From the IMG/VR virus record IMGVR_UViG_3300046008_000877, positions 1 to 35,130 of that record: a stretch of 35,130 nucleotides of DNA, one strand, 5' to 3'. Source of the stretch: a virus. The notes beneath the pieces were generated by a model. It did not search any database and was not told where the DNA came from. It saw nothing but the letters and a program-made list of their open reading frames with translations. Positions 1 through 6,755 of the stretch are shown here, piece after piece (position 1 is the first letter of the stretch; every line of letters starts with the position of its first letter). The translations under genes were made by a program, and so were the position numbers.

Positions 1-513
1 AAGAGTTTTGCACTTATTCCATTCAAGTTGAGGGAACTGGGCTACAGTTTCAGCCAATTTGATATCTTGCGACAGGCTTGCAGGGCTAACACCAAGCACA
101 GAAGCAATGTCACGCATAGATACTCCGCTAGCATCAGGGGCAGTGGAAGTCTTTTCACCATGGATAGCCTTTTGGATTTCAAGTAGGTCCCGTTTAGCTT
201 GACATTCTTCAAGGAAAGTAAAATCCTTGCGTTTGATGTTCTCCTCGATTTCAATAGACCTGAGTTCGAGCTCAGTTAGCTCTTTGTCATACACTCTGCA
301 AGGGATCTCGGTATGGCCAAGGAAGCCACAAGCAGTGTAACGGCGTCCACCAGCCACGAGTTTGTACTTACCATCAGGCATAGTTGTGACAGTTATGGGA
401 TTTATGAGTTCTTTTTGCTTAATTGAGAGCGCCAAGTCCTCTATGTCACCATAATCTTCACGCTTTCGCTCGCCAAAAACTATATTCTTAATTGGAATAT
501 TTAAAAGTTGCAT
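1..513 (-). CDS. ParB-like nuclease-domain protein, C-terminus cut by window edge
   Basis: I translated this frame directly. It opens at ATG 513-511 and stays open for 171 codons to the window edge. Residues 1-75 look like a ParB/Srx-type N-terminal domain, with the characteristic LVAGGRRYTACGFLG segment near residues 53-67 (ParB proteins usually read AGERR here). A helix-turn-helix follows near residues 130-150 (MRDIASVLGVSPASLSQDI). Plasmid and chromosomal ParB proteins bind centromere sites and hydrolyse CTP, but phage ParB-like proteins may instead be nucleases or regulators, so the exact role is open. The start overlaps the stop of the upstream 74-residue gene (TGATG), suggesting translational coupling. 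Confidence 0.8.
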   Translation of the reverse strand, partial: MQLLNIPIKNIVFGERKREDYGDIEDLALSIKQKELINPITVTTMPDGKYKLVAGGRRYTACGFLGHTEIPCRVYDKELTELELRSIEIEENIKRKDFTFLEECQAKRDLLEIQKAIHGEKTSTAPDASGVSMRDIASVLGVSPASLSQDIKLAETVAQFPQLEWNKCKTL

Positions 514-737
514 CACATAGCTCCAAGTTCTGCTATAAGTTTCATTTTTGCTTCTTTGCTCATGCCATTTATAAGAGATTCAAGATTTATAGTCTTTGGC
601 TTAGCCTTAGATTTGGCCTTGGATGGTTGTTTGTCAGGTTTAGTGCGCAAATTCTGGCGCCTTTCCAAGATAAGAGCCATTACTTGATCACGAGGCATTT
701 CAAGTATGCTTAGACATAGGTTGTCTATTGTTGCCAT
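513..737 (-). CDS. small Lys/Ala-rich hypothetical protein (74 aa)
   Basis: This 74-residue protein is not recognised. It has a helical N-terminus (about residues 1-28), a basic Lys/Ala/Pro-rich middle (about 30-48, KPDKQPSKAKSKAKPK) and a helical C-terminus. The basic linker suggests nucleic-acid contact, which is inference only. Its ATG lies 2 nt after the stop of the 84-residue gene upstream, and its stop overlaps the ParB-like start. The three genes therefore form a tightly coupled unit, and a partnership with the ParB-like protein is plausible. Confidence 0.65.
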   Translation of the reverse strand: MATIDNLCLSILEMPRDQVMALILERRQNLRTKPDKQPSKAKSKAKPKTINLESLINGMSKEAKMKLIAELGAM

Positions 738-739
738 AG

Positions 740-994
740 CTAATTCCCATGAGGTTCACGATTTTCACGTGGTTTTAGGTTGAGTTTGCAGATTTCATTA
801 AGTGATAGCACACGAGTGGTGAAAGCTCCAATTACTTCTCCAGGCCCAAAGCGGTCACACATAGCTATCAGGTCATCTACGATAAGGCCAAAGACCATTT
901 TCTTCATCCCATGCTGAATCATTATGCGATTTAGTTTGTTATGCTGGTCTTCAGTTAGGTCAATTGAAAGTCGAGGTGAATATTCAGCTGCCAT
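740..994 (-). CDS. putative ribbon-helix-helix-like protein (84 aa)
   Basis: I chose ATG 994, which has a GGAG box eight bases upstream. A longer reading from GTG 1048 would place the repeat-derived AAAGG directly against the start codon. Residues 4-45 (SPRLSIDLTEDQHNKLNRI, then two predicted helices) have the strand-helix-helix look of ribbon-helix-helix DNA-binding proteins. The C-terminus is polar. A 19-codon frame (1043-984) starts just after the palindromic repeat and ends inside the first codons of this gene; it could be a coupling leader peptide. The fold is inferred from pattern only. Confidence 0.6.
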   Translation of the reverse strand: MAAEYSPRLSIDLTEDQHNKLNRIMIQHGMKKMVFGLIVDDLIAMCDRFGPGEVIGAFTTRVLSLNEICKLNLKPRENREPHGN

Positions 995-1049
995 TGCATT
1001 GTCTCCAAATGGTGATAGGTGAGATGGCCACGATAGTAACCATCCCACC

Positions 1050-1072
1050 CTTTGTTTAAAAATTGAACATAG
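1050..1072 (-). repeat. 23-bp start-associated palindrome, copy 1
   Basis: This copy begins directly after the stop codon of the 130-residue gene (1073). Read on the minus strand it is CTATGTT, an AT-rich centre, then AAACAAAG. The gene-side arm has CAAAG in place of CATAG and runs into AAAGGGTGGGATGG. Confidence 0.9.
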
Positions 1073-1465
1073 TTACATGAACTTAGTGATAGTATTCACT
1101 GGTGCGCCATCTTGATCTTTGCCTACACCCAGGATAGCCCAGCCTTCAGATCCCTTGATTGCCTCAAGATCAATCTCTGCCGTAGTGTCGATGTCGAAAG
1201 CCTTGAAGAAGTTAATCAAGTCGAGCTTGGACTTGTTAAGGTTCTTCGGCTCCATGCCAGCATGTGGGAGTTCAAGATACTTGCCAAATTCTTTGAAGTA
1301 TGGGTCATCAGGATTTTCAAAGAAGGGCATAATGAAGCGATTTCCCTTCTTCGAAGTCCCCTCAATTATGTTGATGATGCGAAGTTTTGCCTCTGATCCA
1401 GCAGGCAGGACAGTAGGTTCAAATGTGTCAGACAGGTTGATAGAGGTAAGGTCGAGAATAGTCAT
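1073..1465 (-). CDS. DUF669-like / ssDNA-binding-like phage protein (130 aa)
   Basis: ATG 1465 has a good AAAGGA box. Residues 24-48 (GSEAKLRIINIIEGTSKKGN, then RFIMPFFE) and the C-terminal segment EGWAILGVGKDQDG followed by ITKFM match the pattern of DUF669-type proteins. In many phages these lie beside recombination ATPases and nucleases, and are thought to act as single-strand-binding or annealing accessory proteins. Here it follows the Sak4-like ATPase gene, which supports a role in recombination or replication. The assignment is by motif and neighbourhood; no characterised relative was checked. It is followed directly by a palindrome copy. Confidence 0.55.
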   Translation of the reverse strand: MTILDLTSINLSDTFEPTVLPAGSEAKLRIINIIEGTSKKGNRFIMPFFENPDDPYFKEFGKYLELPHAGMEPKNLNKSKLDLINFFKAFDIDTTAEIDLEAIKGSEGWAILGVGKDQDGAPVNTITKFM

Positions 1466-1490
1466 TTTTAGGTCCTTTCATTTAGATGAT

Positions 1491-2297
1491 TTAGATTATT
1501 GTTTTGTCTTCATGGTTGATTTTGGCTTTCTTTAAGATCGCTTTAATGTTGGCTTCTTCATACTGCGACAGCAGACCATCCTTTGCCAACCGAGAACGGG
1601 CAACATAGGTGCCAGTTGATTGAGTGAGGATTCGGTAGTCAACTCCTTTCGAGCCACTTTTTGGGCTCATTACCCAGATCTCGTCAAAGAGAAGAGGGAT
1701 AGTTTGTACACCTTTGCCTGTGGTAGCGTAGCGATAGGATACGCCGCCAGTTACTTCATCCTTGTAGCTTTCCAGGTGGCCAGTTAGGATGAAATCACAG
1801 GGAAGTGAGAGTAGCTCACGTAGCCAGTTACGGATTTCAATCTTTTGTGGGTTATAGTCATGGGTGAAGCGGGGAGCAGCACCGGCCAGGCCAGCACGCT
1901 TCAAGATTTCGTTCATGATAGATTCAGCCCAAGTAGTGCTGCTATCGAGGCAATAAGTGCCAAGCATTTCAAAATAGCCAAGTTGCTCACGCTTAGCCAT
2001 TTCTTTCTTCCAAAGCTCGAAAGCAAAGGGTTTTTTAGGATCTTCATTGCCATAGCGAGAATCGACAATCACTTCACCCTTTTTAATATACTCATCAAGG
2101 CCCTTAGCACCACCAGGGTCGAAAGAGTCAATGTGGACAGGCTTGCGAGCAGTTCTCATCAGGAAGGTCTTTCCACTGCCGCTTTCACCAAGCAATAGAC
2201 AATTGAAGCTATGGTTGCTCTTATCCTCGGCGTACATTGACTGAAGTTTAGCAACCTCCGCTTTTATTTTCAGCATCTTTTCATCGTTCATTTTCAT
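1491..2297 (-). CDS. Sak4-like / RecA-type AAA ATPase
   Basis: This is an NTPase with Walker A motif GESGSGKT near residues 37-44 and a probable Walker B (YCLDSST) near residue 115. The single-domain, RecA-like layout of about 270 residues and the neighbouring DUF669-like and PD-(D/E)XK genes fit phage Sak4-type ATPases, which work with a single-strand-binding protein in strand annealing. Start choice is uncertain. TTG 2321 gives eight more residues, while ATG 2297 or ATG 2291 are more likely; none has a strong ribosome binding site. The start lies inside the end of the upstream 65-codon frame (stop 2281), so coupled translation is likely. Confidence 0.8.
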   Translation of the reverse strand: MKMNDEKMLKIKAEVAKLQSMYAEDKSNHSFNCLLLGESGSGKTFLMRTARKPVHIDSFDPGGAKGLDEYIKKGEVIVDSRYGNEDPKKPFAFELWKKEMAKREQLGYFEMLGTYCLDSSTTWAESIMNEILKRAGLAGAAPRFTHDYNPQKIEIRNWLRELLSLPCDFILTGHLESYKDEVTGGVSYRYATTGKGVQTIPLLFDEIWVMSPKSGSKGVDYRILTQSTGTYVARSRLAKDGLLSQYEEANIKAILKKAKINHEDKTII

Positions 2298-2478
2298 TTT
2301 CCACTTTAGGATTGAGGCCAAGAAAATTGGCTATTGTTTTGTAGATTATTTTAAGTTCATCTTTTGTGTATGAGCAAGAGAACTTCTGGCCATTCTTTCT
2401 TATCAAAACCAGATCAAAAAGTTCTTCTCCGCTACGATTGTGAGTGTAGTGAAAGTCTTGGATTATGTAGGCTTTTAT
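2281..2478 (-). CDS. small ORF apparently starting at ATA (65 aa)
   Basis: This 66-codon frame has no ATG, GTG or TTG near its 5' end. A perfect GGAGG box lies at the right distance before the codon ATA at 2478-2476, giving IKAYIIQDFHYTHNRSGEEL and onward. The protein is polar with a helix (KDELKIIYKTIANFLGL) near the end. It overlaps the stop of the 58-residue gene upstream and the start of the ATPase downstream. This tiling and the GGAGG box suggest it is translated. Alternatives are initiation at an internal TTG near 2400 or loss of the original start codon. Function is unknown. Confidence 0.4.
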   Translation of the reverse strand: MKAYIIQDFHYTHNRSGEELFDLVLIRKNGQKFSCSYTKDELKIIYKTIANFLGLNPKVENENER

Positions 2479-2651
2479 CTTCTTGCCTCCAGTTCTTCCA
2501 GTTCTTCCATGCGCACAAGTAATTCAAGAATCCTTCCTTCAAGCTGACTACAATAATTATTCATCGCAGTGATTTCTTTGTTTCTATTCTCAATTTCTTC
2601 AACAAAATCACCTAAGACATCTATGTTGTAGGTATTTAAAGTAGGTCTCAT
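2475..2651 (-). CDS. small coiled-coil hypothetical protein (58 aa)
   Basis: ATG 2651 sits nine bases after palindrome copy 2, whose altered arm supplies an AAAGGA box. The 58-residue product (MRPTLNTYNIDVLGDFVEEI, then Glu/Leu-rich sequence ending EELEARR) is almost entirely helical, with heptad-like Leu spacing, so a small coiled-coil dimer is likely. Its last codons carry the GGAGG box of the next frame. It sits between the nuclease and the ATPase. Function is not recognised. Confidence 0.65.
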   Translation of the reverse strand: MRPTLNTYNIDVLGDFVEEIENRNKEITAMNNYCSQLEGRILELLVRMEELEELEARR

Positions 2652-2660
2652 TGTTGTTTC

Positions 2661-2683
2661 CTTTGTTTAAAAATTGAACATAG
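2661..2683 (-). repeat. 23-bp start-associated palindrome, copy 2
   Basis: This copy starts immediately after the stop codon of the nuclease gene (2684). On the minus strand the upstream arm is CTATGTT and the gene-side arm is AAACAAAG, followed by GAAACAACA and the ATG of the 58-residue gene. Confidence 0.9.
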
Positions 2684-3646
2684 TTATATCGCAATAGTTT
2701 TCTTGGCTTCTTTTGCCAAAGGATCCCAAAATTCCTTCACAAATCCCATAGGAACATCCCCACACCTATTCAGCGGATTAGGCCAAGCAATGCAGAAAGG
2801 ATGAAAGATACAAAGTTTGCCGTAATCAAGGCAAGCAGAAGAATTAATAGGGAAGTAGCCGAGAACTTCGCCATCAAGAGCATCAGGCCCATTAGCCATT
2901 GAAGTATGATACTTAATTTCTTCAAAAATCCAGTTAATACGTGAGAGCCAAACTTGCATTTGGTCTTTGGATTTTGCGATAGGCTCACGAATGAATTCCC
3001 AAGGGAGTTTGTTCTTAGTTCTGCCAGTTGCATTTATATCCTTCCAGCTATTTTTAGCTTTAGAAATAAAAAGACCATTCATAGTTATGCAGTCAACTTC
3101 GTTTTGACCAAAGAGACAATTTAGTGCGTGGGTGTAAGTGCCAACTTGCACACTCAACAACCATTGCTCAGCCCACAAGTAGGTGCTGGATGCAGTTTTA
3201 TGTTCAAGGGAGAACACTTTTCCACTTTTGCGATCCCTAAGGATTGAATCCATCCGTAGGGCGATAGAGTCAACTCCATTAATAGCCACAGTGCCAGCTA
3301 TTTCGGTGTAGAGGACATCAAAGTTTTCGAGATCACGTTTGTAGTTGTTAGCATAAGCATTCAAAATGTGAAAGAAATTTTGGGGAGTTTTGGGTTCGAA
3401 GATTTCATCTTGGCTTTCACTAAAAGTTTTGCGATATTCAGCCAGGAATAGATCAAAGGCACCCATGATGCTGTTGTTGTCATAGCCATTCAGCAGCAGA
3501 TGCTCAAGAGCCACATGGACAGCAGAGCCAAAAACAAGGTGATTTGAAATTGTCTCACTTTGCCAGCCAAGATAATGGCGATACATGTAATAGCGAGGGC
3601 ATTTTAGAAAGTCATTTATTTTGCTTGAGTCAAGAACAAGTTCCAC
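2684..3646 (-). CDS. PD-(D/E)XK nuclease, RecB/Cas4-like with probable Fe-S cluster
   Basis: The 320-residue protein shows the RecB-family motifs in order: GSAVHVALEHLL (residues 40-51, His44), the catalytic Asp133 in RMDSILRDR, and Glu148 and Lys150 in SLEHKTAS. Four cysteines, Cys16 in KCPRYY plus Cys272, Cys279 and Cys285, are spaced as in the 4Fe-4S exonucleases Cas4, AddB and viral relatives. It is likely a 5'-3' single-strand exonuclease for replication or recombination, working with the ATPase, DUF669-like protein and ligase of this arm. The start is GTG 3646, with GGAG eight bases upstream. Family membership is confident; substrate and polarity are inferred. Confidence 0.85.
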   Translation of the reverse strand: MELVLDSSKINDFLKCPRYYMYRHYLGWQSETISNHLVFGSAVHVALEHLLLNGYDNNSIMGAFDLFLAEYRKTFSESQDEIFEPKTPQNFFHILNAYANNYKRDLENFDVLYTEIAGTVAINGVDSIALRMDSILRDRKSGKVFSLEHKTASSTYLWAEQWLLSVQVGTYTHALNCLFGQNEVDCITMNGLFISKAKNSWKDINATGRTKNKLPWEFIREPIAKSKDQMQVWLSRINWIFEEIKYHTSMANGPDALDGEVLGYFPINSSACLDYGKLCIFHPFCIAWPNPLNRCGDVPMGFVKEFWDPLAKEAKKTIAI

Positions 3647-3660
3647 TTTGTTTTCTCCAT

Positions 3661-3954
3661 TTAAAGGATTATTACTCGTTCAATATATTCTTTGTTTTTA
3701 GCGTTCCACAATAGCAGATTGAGGCGTTTGTGCAGGTTAGCAAAATAGGCACAAGCAATGGAGTTCATAATAGCCAGGCCACTTAGCAGCAGATAATCAC
3801 CAGGCTCAGATAGGTCAAGGGATTCTCCAAACTTGCGATACATAGCCACGCAGTCGAAGCGATTTAGGTTACCCTTTGACATGAAAACCAGAGAGCCAAA
3901 CTTTTCAGCAGAGCTGTAGTCATGGCAACTTTTGTTTACTATATAAACGTTCAT
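3661..3954 (-). CDS. conserved-looking hypothetical protein (97 aa)
   Basis: The 97-residue product begins MNVYIVNKSCHDYSSAEKFG and ends in a helical Leu/Ile-rich stretch. It looks like a compact alpha/beta domain: an N-terminal strand, then the segment DYLLLSGLAIMNSIACAYFA near residues 53-72. I recall similar small proteins in other phages without a known function, but cannot name a family. The ATG lies 2 nt after the stop of the 64-residue zinc-finger-like gene and its own stop is 14 nt from the nuclease start, so all are cotranscribed. Confidence 0.6.
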   Translation of the reverse strand: MNVYIVNKSCHDYSSAEKFGSLVFMSKGNLNRFDCVAMYRKFGESLDLSEPGDYLLLSGLAIMNSIACAYFANLHKRLNLLLWNAKNKEYIERVIIL

Positions 3955-3956
3955 AG

Positions 3957-4151
3957 TTATTCATCCTTGTCGATGAAATAATACTGGTGACTTGCTCTAC
4001 AGGCAAGAATGATTTTGTTATCTTCAATATGACAGAAAGGACATCGGTCAGAGCAGGGGCGTTGCTTTTCAGGGCAAGTCATAGTCATGCCATTGCGAAT
4101 TAGGACTTGCTCACTCTGGCCTTCATTCAGCACATATTCACGAAGTTTCAT
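3957..4151 (-). CDS. small Cys-rich, probable zinc-binding protein (64 aa)
   Basis: The product is MKLREYVLNEGQSEQVLIRN followed by a cysteine cluster CPEKQRPCSDRCPFC and a further Cys and His (CRASHQYYF). Spacing of the cluster (C-x6-C-x3-C-x2-C) suggests a zinc knuckle, perhaps a nucleic-acid or protein-binding adaptor. The gene starts 3 nt after the stop of the 69-residue gene and ends 2 nt before the next ATG. The exact family is unknown. Confidence 0.6.
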   Translation of the reverse strand: MKLREYVLNEGQSEQVLIRNGMTMTCPEKQRPCSDRCPFCHIEDNKIILACRASHQYYFIDKDE

Positions 4152-4154
4152 TAG

Positions 4155-4364
4155 TTATATCTCCATTATTTTGTATTTAACTGCTTCATTCACAGCATTA
4201 AGGAGAGACTTATTTGAATCAAAAGACATTCCGCCGACCAGGATGTGATAGTAGTCAACATACTTCACATCAAGCATTGGACGGATGGCACTACATTCAG
4301 ATATATCAATGTAAGCGCCAGGGAAGACTTTTTCAAGTTTGTCAAGAGCTTCTTTTCTTGTCAT
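4155..4364 (-). CDS. small hypothetical protein (69 aa)
   Basis: The 69-residue product starts MTRKEALDKLEKVFPGAYID and ends NAVNEAVKYKIMEI, an alpha/beta mix with no recognised motif. Its ribosome binding site, AGGAGG five bases from the ATG, is formed by the end of palindrome copy 3 plus the next four bases. It opens a run of small coupled genes downstream of the ligase. Function is unknown. Confidence 0.6.
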   Translation of the reverse strand: MTRKEALDKLEKVFPGAYIDISECSAIRPMLDVKYVDYYHILVGGMSFDSNKSLLNAVNEAVKYKIMEI

Positions 4365-4373
4365 TTTAGCCTC

Positions 4374-4396
4374 CTATGTTTAATTTTTGAACATAG
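4374..4396 (-). repeat. 23-bp start-associated palindrome, copy 3 (perfect arms)
   Basis: Both arms are intact (CTATGTT / AACATAG). It lies 3 nt after the ligase stop codon, behind a second in-frame TAA. On the minus strand the final AG runs into GAGG, giving a perfect AGGAGG for the next gene. It is the only gene-proximal copy that keeps the perfect palindrome. Confidence 0.9.
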
Positions 4397-4399
4397 TTA

Positions 4400-5254
4400 T
4401 TAGACAACTTCCACAAAAACTGGAAACCGAGGGACTTGTTTGCCAGGAGTTAGATGCTGGTATTTAACACGTAGTTTACGACCAACAAGTGATTCTTTTT
4501 CAAGCCAAAGTTGGGCAGATATTTCATCTGTCAGGCCAGAGCCACAAGAGAATATGTTACCAGTTTCACCTTTGCAAACAAGAGCACCGATTGTTTCCTT
4601 GCCATAGCCATTTTTATCAGTTTCTTCTTTCCAACTCACGATTTCATAGATATCTTCCTTTGCAGGTTTGAACTTCATTAACAATTGAGATCGAGATCGC
4701 TGGTACATGTTTTCACAGTGGCGCAAGATAATCCCCTCATATCCCATAGCCATATAGCGATCCAGCATACTCATAGCTTCAGTTAGTGATGAAATTAGAG
4801 CAAAAGGGACACGAACGATAGGCCAGATAAAGTAAAGATTGTTAAGAGCAACAAGCCGCTCCATTTGATTTTTAGACTCATCAATCAGATCAAAAACGTG
4901 GTACTCGATTTCACCAATGTTAGCGTGAGTTGTTATGCGACTGCTTGCACACCGAGAATGGATTTCCTCAAAGCTCAAGCCATGTGCATAGAGTTCTCCA
5001 TCAAGCTCAATTCCGGGGTTGTATAGGTGGAAATCATTTAGAGCTTTTTGGATGTGAGGTATTTGACGAAAAATAGCCTCACTGGATGATAGCATGACAG
5101 GCCAAGGGAGTTTAGTTCCCTCAACAATATCCACTGACCTACAACGCTCACCATCGAGTTTTGGTTGACAGATGTAAGGAGGTTGCCACTTTGCAAGTTT
5201 GCGTTCATCCAAAGGATTGCAGAGCATTATACCAGATCTTTTTGCGAGTTGCAC
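4400..5254 (-). CDS. ATP-dependent DNA ligase
   Basis: All nucleotidyltransferase motifs are visible in the 284-residue protein. Motif I is KLDGER with the AMP-accepting Lys32; motif III is ELDGELY (83-89); motif IIIa is EYHVFDLID (117-125); motif IV is YEGIILR (172-178); motif V is LLMKFKP (191-197, Lys194/Lys196). A short OB-fold-like C-terminus (GRKLRVKYQHLTPGKQVPRF) follows. It has the minimal two-domain layout typical of phage ligases that seal nicks in replication or repair. Start GTG 5254 has GGGAG eight bases upstream. It begins just after a hairpin terminator, so it may head its own transcript. Confidence 0.93.
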   Translation of the reverse strand: MQLAKRSGIMLCNPLDERKLAKWQPPYICQPKLDGERCRSVDIVEGTKLPWPVMLSSSEAIFRQIPHIQKALNDFHLYNPGIELDGELYAHGLSFEEIHSRCASSRITTHANIGEIEYHVFDLIDESKNQMERLVALNNLYFIWPIVRVPFALISSLTEAMSMLDRYMAMGYEGIILRHCENMYQRSRSQLLMKFKPAKEDIYEIVSWKEETDKNGYGKETIGALVCKGETGNIFSCGSGLTDEISAQLWLEKESLVGRKLRVKYQHLTPGKQVPRFPVFVEVV

Positions 5255-5294
5255 TTTAGATCTCCCTCATTTTTGTACTTTTGTCCATAATGAA

Positions 5295-5354
5295 AACCCA
5301 CTTAGAGTTGTTTCAATAAGCACATTTGGTTATTGTTTGCTCTCTAAGTGGGCT
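5295..5354 (-). terminator. probable terminator between the 110-aa gene and ligase
   Basis: A perfect 11-bp inverted repeat (positions 5297-5307 and 5342-5352) encloses a 34-nt loop. On the minus strand the 3' arm CTCTAAGTGGG is followed by TTTTC. It lies 18 nt beyond the stop of the 110-residue gene, so a leaky intrinsic terminator is the best reading. The long loop makes it weaker than usual. Confidence 0.55.
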
Positions 5355-5370
5355 TAGTTGGTGATAGCGA

Positions 5371-5703
5371 TTACATACTTGCTTGCAATGCTTCCAGATA
5401 GGCCAGGCGTTCTTCCTGAGTCATTTTGCCAAACTTTGCTTTGGCCTGAGCGAGGACATCAACCGCAGATCGCTGCAACTGGATACCAGGCTTCCAGATT
5501 TCAGCCAATTCCAGCACATTTCCGCCCTTTTCCAATCTTGTGCGCATCAGGGCCTGCAAGGAGATTTTGGCACTTTGGACGAAGTTGCTGAAAACCACTT
5601 CTCCACCAAACTTGTTAATTGCATCATCCAGATTGTCGCCAAAGTCATACTGGATTGTCGCTTCGAGATCGCCCTTTTTAGCTGCTACGTCAATATTAGC
5701 CAT
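5371..5703 (-). CDS. hypothetical phage protein (110 aa)
   Basis: I start this gene at ATG 5703, preceded by AAAGGAT; the longer reading frame to 5790 would start inside its promoter. The product opens MANIDVAAKKGDLEATIQYD and is otherwise helical and charged (EEVVF-like strand, then QSAKISLQALMRTRLEKGG). It has its own sigma70-type promoter upstream (5778-5806) and a hairpin terminator downstream, so it is probably monocistronic and highly expressed early. Its codon use is richer in G and C than its neighbours. No family is recognised. Confidence 0.65.
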   Translation of the reverse strand: MANIDVAAKKGDLEATIQYDFGDNLDDAINKFGGEVVFSNFVQSAKISLQALMRTRLEKGGNVLELAEIWKPGIQLQRSAVDVLAQAKAKFGKMTQEERLAYLEALQASM

Positions 5704-5777
5704 TTTTTCAGATCCTTTCAATTTACAGATTGTTGCCGTTATTGGCATTTGATGGGTAATTCCCATTGATGAAACAC

Positions 5778-5806
5778 ACATTAACATCATTTAATGGCCA
5801 TGTCAA
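5778..5806 (-). promoter_or_regulatory. sigma70-type promoter for the 110-aa gene
   Basis: On the minus strand TTGACA (5806-5801) and TAATGT (5783-5778) are separated by exactly 17 bp. The same boxes and spacing recur at 11646-11674 before the first rightward gene. The bases before the -35 box (AATTGTTGACA) also match the operators at 9068-9131. Confidence 0.7.
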
Positions 5807-5932
5807 CAATTATTTTCATTAATGATTTCAATGGTTTATGACCAAAAAATCACATATTTGTTTGGCATATATATTGCATACATCCTATGGCCACCAACTA
5901 AACATAGCAATTCGAGATAGGGTGATGAACTG

Positions 5933-5955
5933 CTATGTTTAATTTTTGAACATAG
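5933..5955 (-). repeat. 23-bp palindrome, copy 4 (perfect arms, no adjacent start)
   Basis: Both arms are intact. It lies 5 nt after the stop of the 111-residue secreted-protein gene, with no start codon close by; the next gene starts at 5703. An extra half-site (AAACATAG) lies about 30 bp to the left near 5900. The intergenic stretch 5704-5932 otherwise holds only the promoter at 5778-5806. Confidence 0.9.
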
Positions 5956-5960
5956 GTGGG

Positions 5961-6296
5961 TTATTTTATGACTTCAAAAGGGACGTTGATGAAAGGCGTA
6001 TAGATTTTATCTTTGTAAAATGTAATAGCCCCAATTCCATCAATGTAGAATGTTTTCTTTCCATCATAAGAATAATTGAAGTCCCAACAATTAGAGTGCC
6101 AACAGATAGAGCACTGGCCCTCAGAGTCTTCATTTTCATCATTCAAAGGATAAGGGAGAAAACTAGGTTTGAAAGTTATGTTGTATTGTGGATAAGTAGG
6201 ATGTTGAGCATAGAGGTTTTTAGTGTAAGCATCAGCATTTGCAGATAATAAGCAAACACCAGCCACAGCCATGATAGAGCGTTTTAAATAGTTCAT
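5961..6296 (-). CDS. small secreted or periplasmic protein (111 aa)
   Basis: The N-terminus MNYLKRSIMAVAGVCLLSAN, continuing ADAYT, is a classic Sec signal peptide: Lys/Arg, a hydrophobic core, and cleavage likely after Ala-Asp-Ala near residue 23. The mature part is aromatic and contains a CSICWHSNC cluster (three cysteines), suggesting a disulfide or metal site. The start ATG 6296 overlaps the stop of the 54-residue gene (ATGA). A secreted protein in the early arm could modify the host envelope or exclude superinfecting phages; that is inference. No family is recognised. Confidence 0.65.
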   Translation of the reverse strand: MNYLKRSIMAVAGVCLLSANADAYTKNLYAQHPTYPQYNITFKPSFLPYPLNDENEDSEGQCSICWHSNCWDFNYSYDGKKTFYIDGIGAITFYKDKIYTPFINVPFEVIK

Positions 6297-6457
6297 TCTT
6301 TGTTCCTTTCATTTAATTGATTTAGATATTCAGTTAGAGATGCTATTGTAGTTTCAATTTCCTCTTTTATTTGACTCAGAGTTGTAGCATCATCAACTCC
6401 ACAAGAGAAGATCTCACATTCATCCAGCAGAGATAGTTTAAGGGATTTTATCATCAT
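6293..6457 (-). CDS. small acidic hypothetical protein (54 aa)
   Basis: I translated this frame directly: MMIKSLKLSLLDECEIFSCG, then an acidic helical tail ending LNQLNERNKE. Starts ATG 6457 and ATG 6454 overlap the stop of the upstream 80-residue gene (TGATGATG), and its own stop overlaps the ATG of the secreted-protein gene. These overlaps at both ends argue that it is real. The C-terminal 30 residues look like one amphipathic helix. Function is unknown. Confidence 0.6.
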   Translation of the reverse strand: MMIKSLKLSLLDECEIFSCGVDDATTLSQIKEEIETTIASLTEYLNQLNERNKE

Positions 6458-6699
6458 CAGGTTTCCACAACAAATACTTTTAAGTTATCTTTGGCTAAAA
6501 CTCTTGTTATGTTAGTTCCATTTATTTTGGCCTCACAATTTACAGTTACAACTGGGATCATCTTGTCACCTGCAAGAGATTGTATGGTTACTTGCAGGCC
6601 ACCAGTTATTCCTTTTGCCCTAAATGTGAGCACCCGCTCTTGGCCATCGACAGAGATGATAGCTTGGAAATTAGAGTAGTCTGGTTTTTTCTTACTCAT
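6457..6699 (-). CDS. small beta-rich hypothetical protein (80 aa)
   Basis: The product is MSKKKPDYSNFQAIISVDGQ followed by alternating hydrophobic strands (RVLTFRAKGITGG; VTIQSLAGDKMIPVVTVN) and ends VFVVET. It looks like an all-beta domain of about 75 residues. An AAAAGG box precedes ATG 6699. A strong hairpin (6712-6741) separates it from the gene upstream. No family is recognised. Confidence 0.6.
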   Translation of the reverse strand: MSKKKPDYSNFQAIISVDGQERVLTFRAKGITGGLQVTIQSLAGDKMIPVVTVNCEAKINGTNITRVLAKDNLKVFVVET

Positions 6700-6711
6700 T
6701 TTTTACCTTTT

Positions 6712-6741
6712 ATCCACTCACACTGTGAAATGTGAGTGGAT
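6712..6741 (-). other. perfect 11-bp hairpin between genes
   Basis: The arms ATCCACTCACA and TGTGAGTGGAT pair perfectly around an 8-nt loop. On the minus strand no T run follows (AAAAGG comes next, the ribosome binding site of the following gene). It is therefore more likely an mRNA processing or stabilising hairpin, or an attenuator, than a terminator. On the plus strand it is followed by TTTGGTT. Confidence 0.6.
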
Positions 6742-6755
6742 TTGGTTAGATTATT

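Noticed and set aside
42-254. 70-codon minus-strand frame at the left edge
   Set aside because: It lies in another frame of the ParB-like gene, which has clear domain motifs and a coupled start at 513.
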